This document shows positions 40,381 through 47,647 of a stretch of 64,000 nt of DNA, in pieces. Under the pieces are notes generated by a model. It did not search any database, was not told the DNA's origin, and worked only from the letters and a program-made list of their open reading frames with translations. This DNA comes from Loktanella atrilutea. Its GTDB lineage: Bacteria > Pseudomonadota > Alphaproteobacteria > Rhodobacterales > Rhodobacteraceae. Each line of letters opens with the position of its first letter. Position 1 is the first letter of the stretch. The translations under genes and the position numbers were made by a program. The stretch spans positions 868,001 to 932,000 of the forward strand of contig NZ_FQUE01000001.1 of NCBI RefSeq assembly GCF_900128995.1, given 5' to 3'.

Positions 40381-40803
40381 TCAGTCGTCGCGGTGCACCT
40401 TCTCGCGTCGTTCGTGACGCTCTTGCGCCTCCAGCGTCATGGTGGCGATGGGGCGCGCGTCGAGACGCTTGAGGCTGATCGGCTCACCGGAAATGACGCA
40501 ATAGCCGAACTCGCCTTCTTCGATGCGACGCAAAGCGGCGTCGATCTTGCTGACTAGCTTGCGCTGACGGTCGCGGGTGCGCAGTTCGATCGACCGGTCG
40601 GTCTCCTCGCTGGCGCGATCGGCCACGTCGGGAATGTTGCGGGTCTGGTCCTTCATCCCGGCGACGGTGTCGCGGCTGTCTTCCAGCAGATCGGCCTTCC
40701 AGTTCAGCAGTTTGCGGCGGAAGTATTCGACCTGCCGCTCGTTCATGAACGGCTCGTCCTCGGCTGGGCGGTAGTCGTCCGGCAGAAAGGTCTCGGCTTT
40801 CAT
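40381..40803 (-). CDS. dksA: DksA-family RNA polymerase-binding regulator, single-cysteine form
   Basis: Predicted 140-residue regulator that enters the RNA polymerase secondary channel and, with ppGpp, adjusts rRNA and amino-acid promoters. The coiled-coil tip DVADRA (59-64) keeps the two aspartates and the alanine needed for activity. The C4 zinc finger is degenerate: only Cys102 remains, in GEFGYCVISGEPISLKRLDARP (two pieces around Cys102); the other three positions are non-cysteine. Cysteine-poor DksA proteins are known in Alphaproteobacteria. ATG at 40803 chosen for family length. Divergent from the MoxR gene. Confidence 0.9.
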   Translation of the reverse strand: MKAETFLPDDYRPAEDEPFMNERQVEYFRRKLLNWKADLLEDSRDTVAGMKDQTRNIPDVADRASEETDRSIELRTRDRQRKLVSKIDAALRRIEEGEFGYCVISGEPISLKRLDARPIATMTLEAQERHERREKVHRDD

Positions 40804-41019
40804 TTCACGTTCCCCATGTGTGCCAGTCATCTTGAAAAAAGCATCCCCGGACATCTGGCCGTCTCCTCTTGATTGGCGGACATTTACGCCCATAGGGCGA
40901 GGCTGTCACCCCCATAAACGGGGGGATTTTAACCTTTGCTTATCTGGTTCTAACGCGGTTTCCGCTTGCCCTTGGCAGGCCATGGCCACACCCTGCGTCC
41001 AAACGACAGGAGATTACCC

Positions 41020-41865
41020 ATGACCACCCCCTTCACCGGCACCGATGCCTATGTCGCGACCGATGACCTGACCATGGCGGTCAATGCGGCGATCACGCTG
41101 GAACGTCCCCTTCTGGTGAAGGGAGAGCCGGGGACCGGCAAGACGGAACTGGCCCGGCAGGTCAGCGCGGGGTTGGGCATGCCGATGATCGAATGGCACA
41201 TCAAGTCCACGACGCGCGCGCAGCAGGGGCTTTACGAATACGACGCCGTCAGCCGGTTGCGTGACAGCCAGCTGGGCGACGCGCGGGTCAACGACGTGTC
41301 GAACTACATCCGGCGCGGCAAGCTGTGGCAGGCCTTCACCGCGACCGAGCGCTCCGTCCTGCTGATCGACGAGATCGACAAGGCCGATATCGAGTTTCCG
41401 AACGACCTGCTGCAGGAACTCGACCGGATGGAATTCCACGTCTACGAGACGGGCGAGACGGTGAAGGCACGGATCCGCCCCATCGTCATCATAACCTCGA
41501 ACAATGAAAAGGAGCTGCCGGACGCCTTCCTGCGGCGCTGCTTCTTTCACTACATCCGCTTTCCCGACATGGAGACGATGCGCAAGATCGTCGCCGTCCA
41601 CCATCCGGGCATCAAGGACGCGCTGCTCACCACGGCCTTGACGCAATTCTACGAACTGCGCGACACGGCCGGGCTGAAGAAGAAGCCCTCCACGTCCGAG
41701 GTATTGGATTGGCTGAAGCTGCTGCTGGCCGAGGATCTGTCTCCGGAAGACCTCAGGCGCGACGGGAAATCCGCGCTGCCGCGCCTGCACGGCGCGCTGC
41801 TGAAGAACGAACAGGACGTGCATCTGTTCGAGCGGCTGGCCTTCATGGCGCGCGCGCAGCGCTGA
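41020..41865 (+). CDS. MoxR-family AAA+ ATPase (second copy)
   Basis: Predicted 281-residue AAA+ ATPase. Walker A GEPGTGKTE (35-43), Walker B VLLIDEID (113-120), sensor IITSNNEKELPDAFLRRC. AGGAGA lies 6 nt before the ATG. It differs clearly from the coxD product at 12351-13253 and belongs to the group paired with COG3825 VWA proteins; the VWA partner is encoded at 43765, three genes downstream. Presumed role: chaperone-like remodelling of an unknown complex. Confidence 0.93.
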   Translation: MTTPFTGTDAYVATDDLTMAVNAAITLERPLLVKGEPGTGKTELARQVSAGLGMPMIEWHIKSTTRAQQGLYEYDAVSRLRDSQLGDARVNDVSNYIRRGKLWQAFTATERSVLLIDEIDKADIEFPNDLLQELDRMEFHVYETGETVKARIRPIVIITSNNEKELPDAFLRRCFFHYIRFPDMETMRKIVAVHHPGIKDALLTTALTQFYELRDTAGLKKKPSTSEVLDWLKLLLAEDLSPEDLRRDGKSALPRLHGALLKNEQDVHLFERLAFMARAQR

Positions 41866-42227
41866 CCAGATCTTGTGGCCACGGCGCGCACGGCCCCAAA
41901 CGACCGCGCTTTCCGTGCAACGGCCTTCAGCAAAGCGGAGCGCGACCTCTCTTGCCTCTCGTCCACCGGTCCCGCGCCGTCGTTAGCTGCCGCCTGCGCC
42001 AACTGAGTCCAGGATGTGCAACAAAGATCCCGAGATTGCCGCATTGGGGTCCAGATCGCGACGAAGTCCGGCGACATGGTTAACGGGACGTTAAAAAGGA
42101 GAGCCGTCTTGACCATGGCAAAGTCGCCCGTCGCCCGCTGCATTCGGCACCGTGCCGCCCTGATTCCAGCGAGCAGCGCGATCGCCCCTTGCCCTGCCGC
42201 GCGCCCGTCGCAGGCGGAGGGTCACCG
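41866..42227 (+). other. 362-nt gap between the MoxR and DUF2927 genes
   Basis: Apart from one possible short ORF at its 3' end (42115-42231) I see no gene. The stretch ATGGTTAACGGGACGTTAAA (42076-42095) is a local AT-rich patch that could hold a promoter. No hairpin with T-run is visible after the MoxR stop. Confidence 0.4.
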
Positions 42228-42231
42228 ATGA
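42115..42231 (+). CDS. Possible 38-residue leader ORF
   Basis: Starts MAKSPVARCIRHRAAL and ends by overlapping the ATG of the DUF2927 gene (ATGA). AAGGAGAG lies 13 nt before the ATG; a TTG two codons earlier has better spacing. Basic, Ala/Pro-rich composition, no recognisable domain. It could be a coupling leader peptide or chance. Confidence 0.25.
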   Translation: MAKSPVARCIRHRAALIPASSAIAPCPAARPSQAEGHR

Positions 42232-43577
42232 ACCGCGTCAGCGCTCTCGTCGTGGCGGCCTGCCTTGCCTCCTGCGCGCCGGCCACCGTGGCCCCGCCGC
42301 CCACACGTGCGGCCACCGATACCACGGCGCTGCCCGCGATGCGCAGCTTTGCCGACACCACTGTGGTGCCTGTTACGCGCAGCAACGCCGAGATGGCGCA
42401 GGATTTCCTCGACCTGACCTTTCGCCTTGAAAGCGGCCGCGCGCTTCCGGCGCTGACGCGTTTTGCGGGTCCGATCACCGTGCGCGTGGCCCCCGGTGCG
42501 CCGGCAACGCTGGCCCCGGACCTTGACGCCCTGCTGGCGCGGCTGCGCCGCGAAGCCGGGATCGACATCACCCGCACCGGCGGCCCCGCCAACATCACGG
42601 TCGAGGCGGTGCCGCAGAAGGCCCTGCAGCGCGCCGTGCCGCAGGCTGCCTGCTTTACGGTGCCGCGCGTCCACGAGTGGGGCGAATACCTGAAGATGCG
42701 CAAGTCGAAGGCGGTGGACTGGTCCACACTGACCGTGCGTGACAGCGCCACGATCTTCATCCCCGGCGATGCCGCCCCGCAAGAAGTGCGCGATTGCCTG
42801 CACGAGGAGCTGGCCCAGACGCTGGGACCGCTGAACGACCTTTACCGCCTGCCGGATTCGGTCTTCAACGACGACAACATCCACGCGGTGCTGACCGGCT
42901 TCGACATGCTGATGCTGCGGGCGATCTATGCGCCGGAAATGCGCAACGGCATGAGCCGCCAGCAGGCGGCCGCAGCCATCGGCCCGCTTCTGGCGCGGCT
43001 GAACCCGCGCGGTGAACGGCGCGGCAACGGGGTGTTTGCCGACACCTCGCGCGACTGGATCAGCGCGATCGAGACGGCGCTGACCAGCGGGTCGAGCCCC
43101 GCCACCCGCCGCGACGCGGTGAACCGGGCGGTGCGGATCGCGCACCAGTTCCGCTGGGGTGGCCCGCGCGAGGGGTTCTCCTACTACGCGATGGGTCGTC
43201 TGCAGGTGGGCTACGATTCCGTCGCGGCTCTGGCGGCCTTCAACAGCGCCGACGCGATCTATTCCGCCTCGCCGCTGATGCAGATCCATGCGGCGCATAT
43301 CGCCGTGCAGAAGGCGGCCTTCGCCCTGTCGGCGGGCGACGCCGTGACCGTCATCCGTCTGGCGGACAAGGCGATCCCTGTCGCGTCCCGCCACCAGAAC
43401 GCCGCCCTCATGGCCACCCTGATGATGTTCAAGGCCGAGGCGCTGGACATGCAGGGTAACAAGGTCGCGGCCAAGGCGGTGCGGGTGGACAGTCTGGGGT
43501 GGGCGCGATACGGCTTTGGCAGTGATGATAACGTGCGCGCCCGCATGGCAGAGGTCAAAGGGCTGCGCACCTACTGA
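42228..43577 (+). CDS. DUF2927-containing lipoprotein
   Basis: Predicted 449-residue lipoprotein. A signal peptide ends in CLASC, giving a lipidated Cys near residue 16. The DUF2927 region spans about 50-270, with conserved CLHEELAQTLGPLNDLYRLP and SVFNDDNIHAVLTGFD; HEELAQ resembles a metal-ligand motif but lacks the second His of HExxH. The C-terminal third is helical and may be TPR-like (QVGYDSVAALAAFNSADAI). Encoded between the MoxR ATPase and a small membrane protein. Function unknown. Confidence 0.82.
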   Translation: MNRVSALVVAACLASCAPATVAPPPTRAATDTTALPAMRSFADTTVVPVTRSNAEMAQDFLDLTFRLESGRALPALTRFAGPITVRVAPGAPATLAPDLDALLARLRREAGIDITRTGGPANITVEAVPQKALQRAVPQAACFTVPRVHEWGEYLKMRKSKAVDWSTLTVRDSATIFIPGDAAPQEVRDCLHEELAQTLGPLNDLYRLPDSVFNDDNIHAVLTGFDMLMLRAIYAPEMRNGMSRQQAAAAIGPLLARLNPRGERRGNGVFADTSRDWISAIETALTSGSSPATRRDAVNRAVRIAHQFRWGGPREGFSYYAMGRLQVGYDSVAALAAFNSADAIYSASPLMQIHAAHIAVQKAAFALSAGDAVTVIRLADKAIPVASRHQNAALMATLMMFKAEALDMQGNKVAAKAVRVDSLGWARYGFGSDDNVRARMAEVKGLRTY

Positions 43578-43587
43578 AGGCGGTCCC

Positions 43588-43761
43588 ATGATCCTACCCC
43601 TCGGCGGCTTCGCCCTCGGCGCCCTGATCGGCGCCCTTCGCGCCCGGATGCGCGGGGGCAAGGTTCTCGACATGCTGCAATGGGGGGCGGCCTTCGGTGT
43701 GATCCTCGCCATCGTCGGCCTGTTCGTGCTGGTCTTCATCCAGCGCACCGCCGTGGTCTAA
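43588..43761 (+). CDS. Small membrane protein, 57 residues
   Basis: Begins MILPLGGFALGALIGALRARMRGGK, then LDMLQWGAAFGVILAIVGLFV: two hydrophobic segments joined by a basic loop. It starts 10 nt after the DUF2927 stop and ends 3 nt before the VWA gene, so it belongs to this operon. Not a family I can name. Confidence 0.7.
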   Translation: MILPLGGFALGALIGALRARMRGGKVLDMLQWGAAFGVILAIVGLFVLVFIQRTAVV

Positions 43762-43764
43762 GGC

Positions 43765-44949
43765 GTGTTCCTGCGGTTCTTCGACAACCTGCGCCAGCAC
43801 GGCGTGCCGGTGTCGATCCGCGAATTCCTGGCCTTCCTCGAGGGCATGCGGGCGGGGCTGGCGACTTATGACGTCGATGCCTTCTATCACCTCGGCCGCA
43901 CGATCATGGTCAAGGACGAACGCCACATCGACCGCTACGACCGCGCCTTCGCCGCAAGTTTCGCGGGGCTGGAGCGTATTCCCGATCAGGACGTGCTGGA
44001 CGCCGTCGATATCCCCGCCGACTGGCTGGAGAAGCTGGCTGAGAAGCACCTGACCGAGGCCGAGAAAGCTGAAATCGAAGCCTCCGGCGGTTTCGAGGCC
44101 CTGATGGAGCGGCTGAAGCAGCGGCTGGCCGAGCAGAAGGGCCGCCATCAGGGCGGCAGCAAGTGGGTCGGAACTGCCGGCACCTCGCCCTTCGGCGCCT
44201 ATGGATACAATCCCGAGGGCGTGCGGATCGGGCAATCCGAATCTCGCCACCAGCGCGCGGTCAAGGTCTGGGACAAGCGCGAATTCCGCGATCTGGACGA
44301 CACCGTCGACCTGGGCACCCGCAACATCAAGGTTGCCCTGAAACGTCTGCGCAAATGGGCTCGCGACGGGGCGGCAGAGGAACTGGACCTCGACGGCACG
44401 ATCCGAAAGACGGCGGAACACGGCTACCTCGACGTGCAGACGCGGGCAGAGCGGCGCAATGCAGTGAAGGTGCTGCTGTTCCTCGACATCGGCGGCAGCA
44501 TGGACCCCCACATCAAGGTGGTGGAGGAGCTGTTCAGCGCCGCCCGTGCCGAGTTCAAGCACATGCAGCACTTCTACTTCCACAACTGCCTCTACGAAGG
44601 CGTCTGGACCGACAACCGCCGCCGCTGGAACGCACAGACGCCAACGTGGGACGTGCTGCGCAAGTACGGCAGCGACTACAAGTGCATCTTCGTGGGCGAC
44701 GCCAGCATGTCGCCCTACGAGGTGGCCGCCCCCGGCGGCGCCAACGAACACTGGAACGCCGAGGCGGGGTCGACCTGGCTCGCCCGCGCCCGCGACCAGT
44801 GGCCCGCCCATGTCTGGATCAACCCCCTGCCCGCGCACTACTGGACGCACACCCAGTCGATCCAGATGATCCGGCAGATCTTCGGCGCGGAACGGATGCA
44901 GCCGATGACCCTGTCGGGCATCGGTGCCGCGATGAAGCTGCTGGCCTGA
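43765..44949 (+). CDS. VWA-domain protein, COG3825/CoxE-like
   Basis: Predicted 394-residue cytoplasmic protein starting with GTG. A helical N-terminal domain (FLRFFDNLRQHGVPVSIREF) precedes a VWA domain whose MIDAS reads DIGGS (241-245), with Gly at the first serine position of DxSxS. Later segments FYFHNC, CIFVGDASMSPYE and HVWINPLPAHYW are conserved in this subgroup. It is the presumed partner of the MoxR ATPase at 41020. The intervening lipoprotein and small membrane protein suggest the pair acts at the membrane. Confidence 0.9.
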   Translation: MFLRFFDNLRQHGVPVSIREFLAFLEGMRAGLATYDVDAFYHLGRTIMVKDERHIDRYDRAFAASFAGLERIPDQDVLDAVDIPADWLEKLAEKHLTEAEKAEIEASGGFEALMERLKQRLAEQKGRHQGGSKWVGTAGTSPFGAYGYNPEGVRIGQSESRHQRAVKVWDKREFRDLDDTVDLGTRNIKVALKRLRKWARDGAAEELDLDGTIRKTAEHGYLDVQTRAERRNAVKVLLFLDIGGSMDPHIKVVEELFSAARAEFKHMQHFYFHNCLYEGVWTDNRRRWNAQTPTWDVLRKYGSDYKCIFVGDASMSPYEVAAPGGANEHWNAEAGSTWLARARDQWPAHVWINPLPAHYWTHTQSIQMIRQIFGAERMQPMTLSGIGAAMKLLA

Positions 44950-45007
44950 GCACGGCACCGCGCCGGGTGTGGTGGCATTCCGACCTCTGCCGCCCCATAT
45001 ACGGACC

Positions 45008-45691
45008 ATGCTGAAGTTCACCCCCATCCTGATCGCCATCGCCTACGGGCTCGCCATGTATCACTTCTCGGCCTGGCGGACGCGGCGAGAGCTGGATGCC
45101 GCATCGACGGAACTGGCGGACCCCACCCTGCGCGCCCTGACCGACCGGATGGCGCGGGCGCTCGATATCGCGCGGATCCGCGTCCATATCTACGAGGTCG
45201 CGATGGTGAACGGGCTTGCGGCGCCCGACGGACGCATCTTCATCACCCGCGGCTTCTTCGACCGCTATCGTGCTGGAGAGGTGAGCGCCGAAGAGCTGGC
45301 CAGCGTCATCGCGCACGAGATGGGGCATGTGGCGCTGGGCCATTCCCGCCGCCGGATGACGGACTTCGCCGCGCAGAACGCGATGCGGACCGCGATCGCC
45401 ATGGTGCTGAACCGGCTGCTGCCCGGCATCGGGGCGCTGATCGGCAACGGGCTGATGTCGCTGCTGGCCGCGCGGCTGAGCCGGGCCGACGAGTTCGAGG
45501 CGGACGCCTATGCCTCTGCCCTGCTGGTGAAGGCCGGCATCGGCACCGGCCCGCAGCAGTCGCTGTTCCGCAAGCTGGAGCATTTGACGGGCGCCAGGGG
45601 CGGCGGCACGCCGGCCTGGCTGCTGAGCCACCCGAAGACCGAGCTGCGGATCGCCGCCATCGCCGCGAACGAGGCGCGTTGGTCGACCTAG
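45008..45691 (+). CDS. M48-family metallopeptidase
   Basis: Predicted 227-residue membrane-anchored zinc peptidase. An N-terminal hydrophobic segment (about 3-20) is followed by HEMGH (103-107) and the third ligand Glu162 in SRADEFEAD. Hydrophobic residues 128-156 may form a second membrane hairpin as in HtpX. Shorter than HtpX. It lies 58 nt after the VWA gene and closes the MoxR-DUF2927-VWA run. Confidence 0.88.
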   Translation: MLKFTPILIAIAYGLAMYHFSAWRTRRELDAASTELADPTLRALTDRMARALDIARIRVHIYEVAMVNGLAAPDGRIFITRGFFDRYRAGEVSAEELASVIAHEMGHVALGHSRRRMTDFAAQNAMRTAIAMVLNRLLPGIGALIGNGLMSLLAARLSRADEFEADAYASALLVKAGIGTGPQQSLFRKLEHLTGARGGGTPAWLLSHPKTELRIAAIAANEARWST

Positions 45692-45694
45692 GCG

Positions 45695-45716
45695 CCAAAT
45701 TTTCTAGAAAATTTGG
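45695..45716. terminator. Perfect 22-bp AT-rich palindrome (likely bidirectional terminator)
   Basis: CCAAATTTTC-TAGAAAATTTGG, with no mismatch, starts 4 nt after the M48 stop. Either strand would give a hairpin containing internal U-runs. It stands out strongly from the GC-rich surroundings and lies between convergent genes. Confidence 0.65.
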
Positions 45717-45720
45717 AGTT

Positions 45721-45743
45721 CCGATTTTTCGTCGAAAAATCGG
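45721..45743. terminator. Second AT-rich palindrome, 11-bp arms
   Basis: Arms CCGATTTTTCG (45721-45731) and CGAAAAATCGG (45733-45743) around one central T. It ends directly at the stop codon (45744-45746) of the minus-strand PIN gene and is 4 nt from the first palindrome, so each convergent gene has its own AT-rich hairpin. Confidence 0.65.
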
Positions 45744-46283
45744 CTACATCAGCCGCTTGCCCAGACGGGGCATGCGGGCCTTCTTCATCAGCGCGCGGAT
45801 CGTCCACGGTTGGGGCGACAGGCGGTTCGCCTCGCGCAGCACTTCGTCGCAGATACGCTCGACCACCTCAGGCGCCTCGTCGTGCATCCGCAGCATGAAA
45901 CCGTCGGGATCGGCACGGAAAAGATCCTCGTCCGCCAGCAGGTTGCCCGGGAAATCCTTGGCGTTCAACGTCAGGATCGCGTCGCAGTGCCCTGCGACCG
46001 CCGCGGCGAGCACGTGGATGTCATCCGCATCCGGCAGCCACAGCCGCCGCAGCAGCCCGTCGTCCGGCGTCACGCAGGCCCGCGGAAACCGTGCCTGCAG
46101 CGCCGCAATCTCGCCCCGGGCGAAGACCTCCGCCTCCGGCCCCAGCTTGACCGTTGCCCGGGCCCATTCCTCGAGGATGCGGGGCGACCAGCAGGGCGCG
46201 AAAAGTCCCGCGGCGGCGCAGCCGGTCAGCACCTCGCGCATGACGGTCGGGTAGAGCACGCAGGCGTCGATCAGGACCTTCAC
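45744..46283 (-). CDS. PIN-domain protein
   Basis: Predicted 179-residue PIN-fold protein, probably a Mg-dependent ribonuclease. Acidic residues expected in the site: Asp6 (MKVLIDACV), Glu38/Glu39 (ILEEW), Asp87/Asp88 (LPDADDIHV) and Asp101 (GHCDAIL). The C-terminal 60 residues are helical and basic. The GTG start at 46283 overlaps the stop of the methyltransferase gene by 4 nt. No antitoxin gene is adjacent, so a toxin-antitoxin role is not supported here. Confidence 0.85.
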   Translation of the reverse strand: MKVLIDACVLYPTVMREVLTGCAAAGLFAPCWSPRILEEWARATVKLGPEAEVFARGEIAALQARFPRACVTPDDGLLRRLWLPDADDIHVLAAAVAGHCDAILTLNAKDFPGNLLADEDLFRADPDGFMLRMHDEAPEVVERICDEVLREANRLSPQPWTIRALMKKARMPRLGKRLM

Positions 46284-47476
46284 AGGCGGAACGTCACCGC
46301 CTTGAGGTAGCCGCTTTCCGCCAGATGCGGCAGCAACGGATGGTCCGGCCCGGCGAAGCCGGTCTGAATCACCTGCCCGCGCCGCCCGGCCCGCCCGATA
46401 CCGCGGGCAGAGGCATTGCGGAACCGGGTCAGGTCCGCCGCATGGCTGCAGGAACAGAGCATCAGGTAGCCGCCGTCGGTGACAAGGGCCGCCGCCAGCC
46501 GCGCGACACGCTCGTAGGCCCGCAGACCCGCTTCCAGCGCAGACTTGCCGGGGGCGAAGGCAGGCGGGTCGCACACCACCAAATCGAAGGTCTCGCCCTC
46601 CTCCGCCAGCGCCTCCAGCACGGCGAAGGCATCGCCCTTGCGGGTCGTGAAGCGGTCGGTGACGCCCATGGCCGCGGCGCCTTGCGCGGCCAGTGTCAGT
46701 GCGGGCTCTGACCCGTCCACGGCCAGTACGGAGGCCGCACCCCCTGCCAGCGCCGCAAGACCGAAGCCGCCGACGTGGCTGAACATGTCCAGCACCCGCG
46801 CGTCGCGGGCAAGGCCGGCGGCAAAGGCGTGGTTCGGCCGCTGGTCGAAGAACAGGCCGGTCTTCTGCCCGCCAGTCACGTCGGCCATGTAGGTGGCGCC
46901 GTTCATCGGCACCGGGATCGGCGCCTCCGGCGCAGTGCCCCGCAGCACGGCCATGCGGTCGTCGAGACCTTCAAGGCTGCGCGCCCTGCCGCTCGCGTTC
47001 AGGATCACGGTCGAGACCCCCGTGACCTGCACCAGCGCTTCCGTCAGCGGTTCGATCAGCGCGTCGGCCCAGGCCGCGTTGGGCTGGATTACCGCCACAT
47101 CTCCGAAGCGGTCGATGACCACGCCGGGCAGGCCATCCGCCTCGGCATGGACAAGACGATAGAACGGCTGGGCGTAGAGTCGCGCGCGATGCGCCAGCGC
47201 GCGGGAAAGCTTCGCCGTGAACCAGTCGGTGTCGATCACCGCCTCGGGGTCGCGGTCCAGCATCCGGCAGATGATCTTAGAGGCCGGATTCACGGTCACG
47301 AGGCCGAGCGGGACCCGGTTCGCATCCTCCAGCACGGCCAGCGCGCCGGGGGTCAGACCCTTGGTGCGGCGGTCGGTGACCAGTTCGTTGGCGTAGACCC
47401 AGGGATAGCCGTGGCGGATCGCGCGGGCGTCGCCCTTGGGCATCAGGCGGACGGTGGGATATGGGGGCATGTTCAT
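46280..47476 (-). CDS. Class I SAM-dependent rRNA methyltransferase, RlmI-like
   Basis: Predicted 398-residue enzyme methylating a cytosine-5 in 23S rRNA (RlmI group). An N-terminal PUA domain (GDARAIRHGYPWVYANEL) is followed by TGGQKTGLFFDQR, the SAM-binding VLDMFSHVGGFGL and catalytic VCDPPAFAPGK. GGAGG lies 4 nt before the ATG at 47476; a second ATG at 47470 has 10-nt spacing and is equally possible. Coupled to the PIN gene; divergent from edd. Confidence 0.9.
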   Translation of the reverse strand: MNMPPYPTVRLMPKGDARAIRHGYPWVYANELVTDRRTKGLTPGALAVLEDANRVPLGLVTVNPASKIICRMLDRDPEAVIDTDWFTAKLSRALAHRARLYAQPFYRLVHAEADGLPGVVIDRFGDVAVIQPNAAWADALIEPLTEALVQVTGVSTVILNASGRARSLEGLDDRMAVLRGTAPEAPIPVPMNGATYMADVTGGQKTGLFFDQRPNHAFAAGLARDARVLDMFSHVGGFGLAALAGGAASVLAVDGSEPALTLAAQGAAAMGVTDRFTTRKGDAFAVLEALAEEGETFDLVVCDPPAFAPGKSALEAGLRAYERVARLAAALVTDGGYLMLCSCSHAADLTRFRNASARGIGRAGRRGQVIQTGFAGPDHPLLPHLAESGYLKAVTFRL

Positions 47477-47588
47477 GACACCTCCTCTAACGTCCTGCGT
47501 CCGTCGCCGCCAGTGGCCAGTTCGCCCCTTCGGGCGCCTGTCGACCGCCCACCGCCGAAAACCGCCGGTTTCCGCCGGGCATACCGTT

Positions 47589-47600
47589 GTTAGCGCTAAC
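47589..47600. promoter_or_regulatory. LacI-family-type operator upstream of edd
   Basis: GTTAGCGCTAAC is a perfect 12-bp palindrome with the central CG typical of LacI/GalR operators, 47 nt before the edd ATG. Sugar-acid catabolic genes are common LacI-family targets. The regulator is not encoded in the window. Confidence 0.55.
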
Positions 47601-47647
47601 CTGACGTGGTAGAAAGGGGCAACACCCGTAGTCGAAGGGGGAGCCCG

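Noticed and set aside
45744-46283. PIN toxin of a toxin-antitoxin pair
   Set aside because: No small antitoxin ORF lies upstream; the neighbour is a full-length methyltransferase gene.
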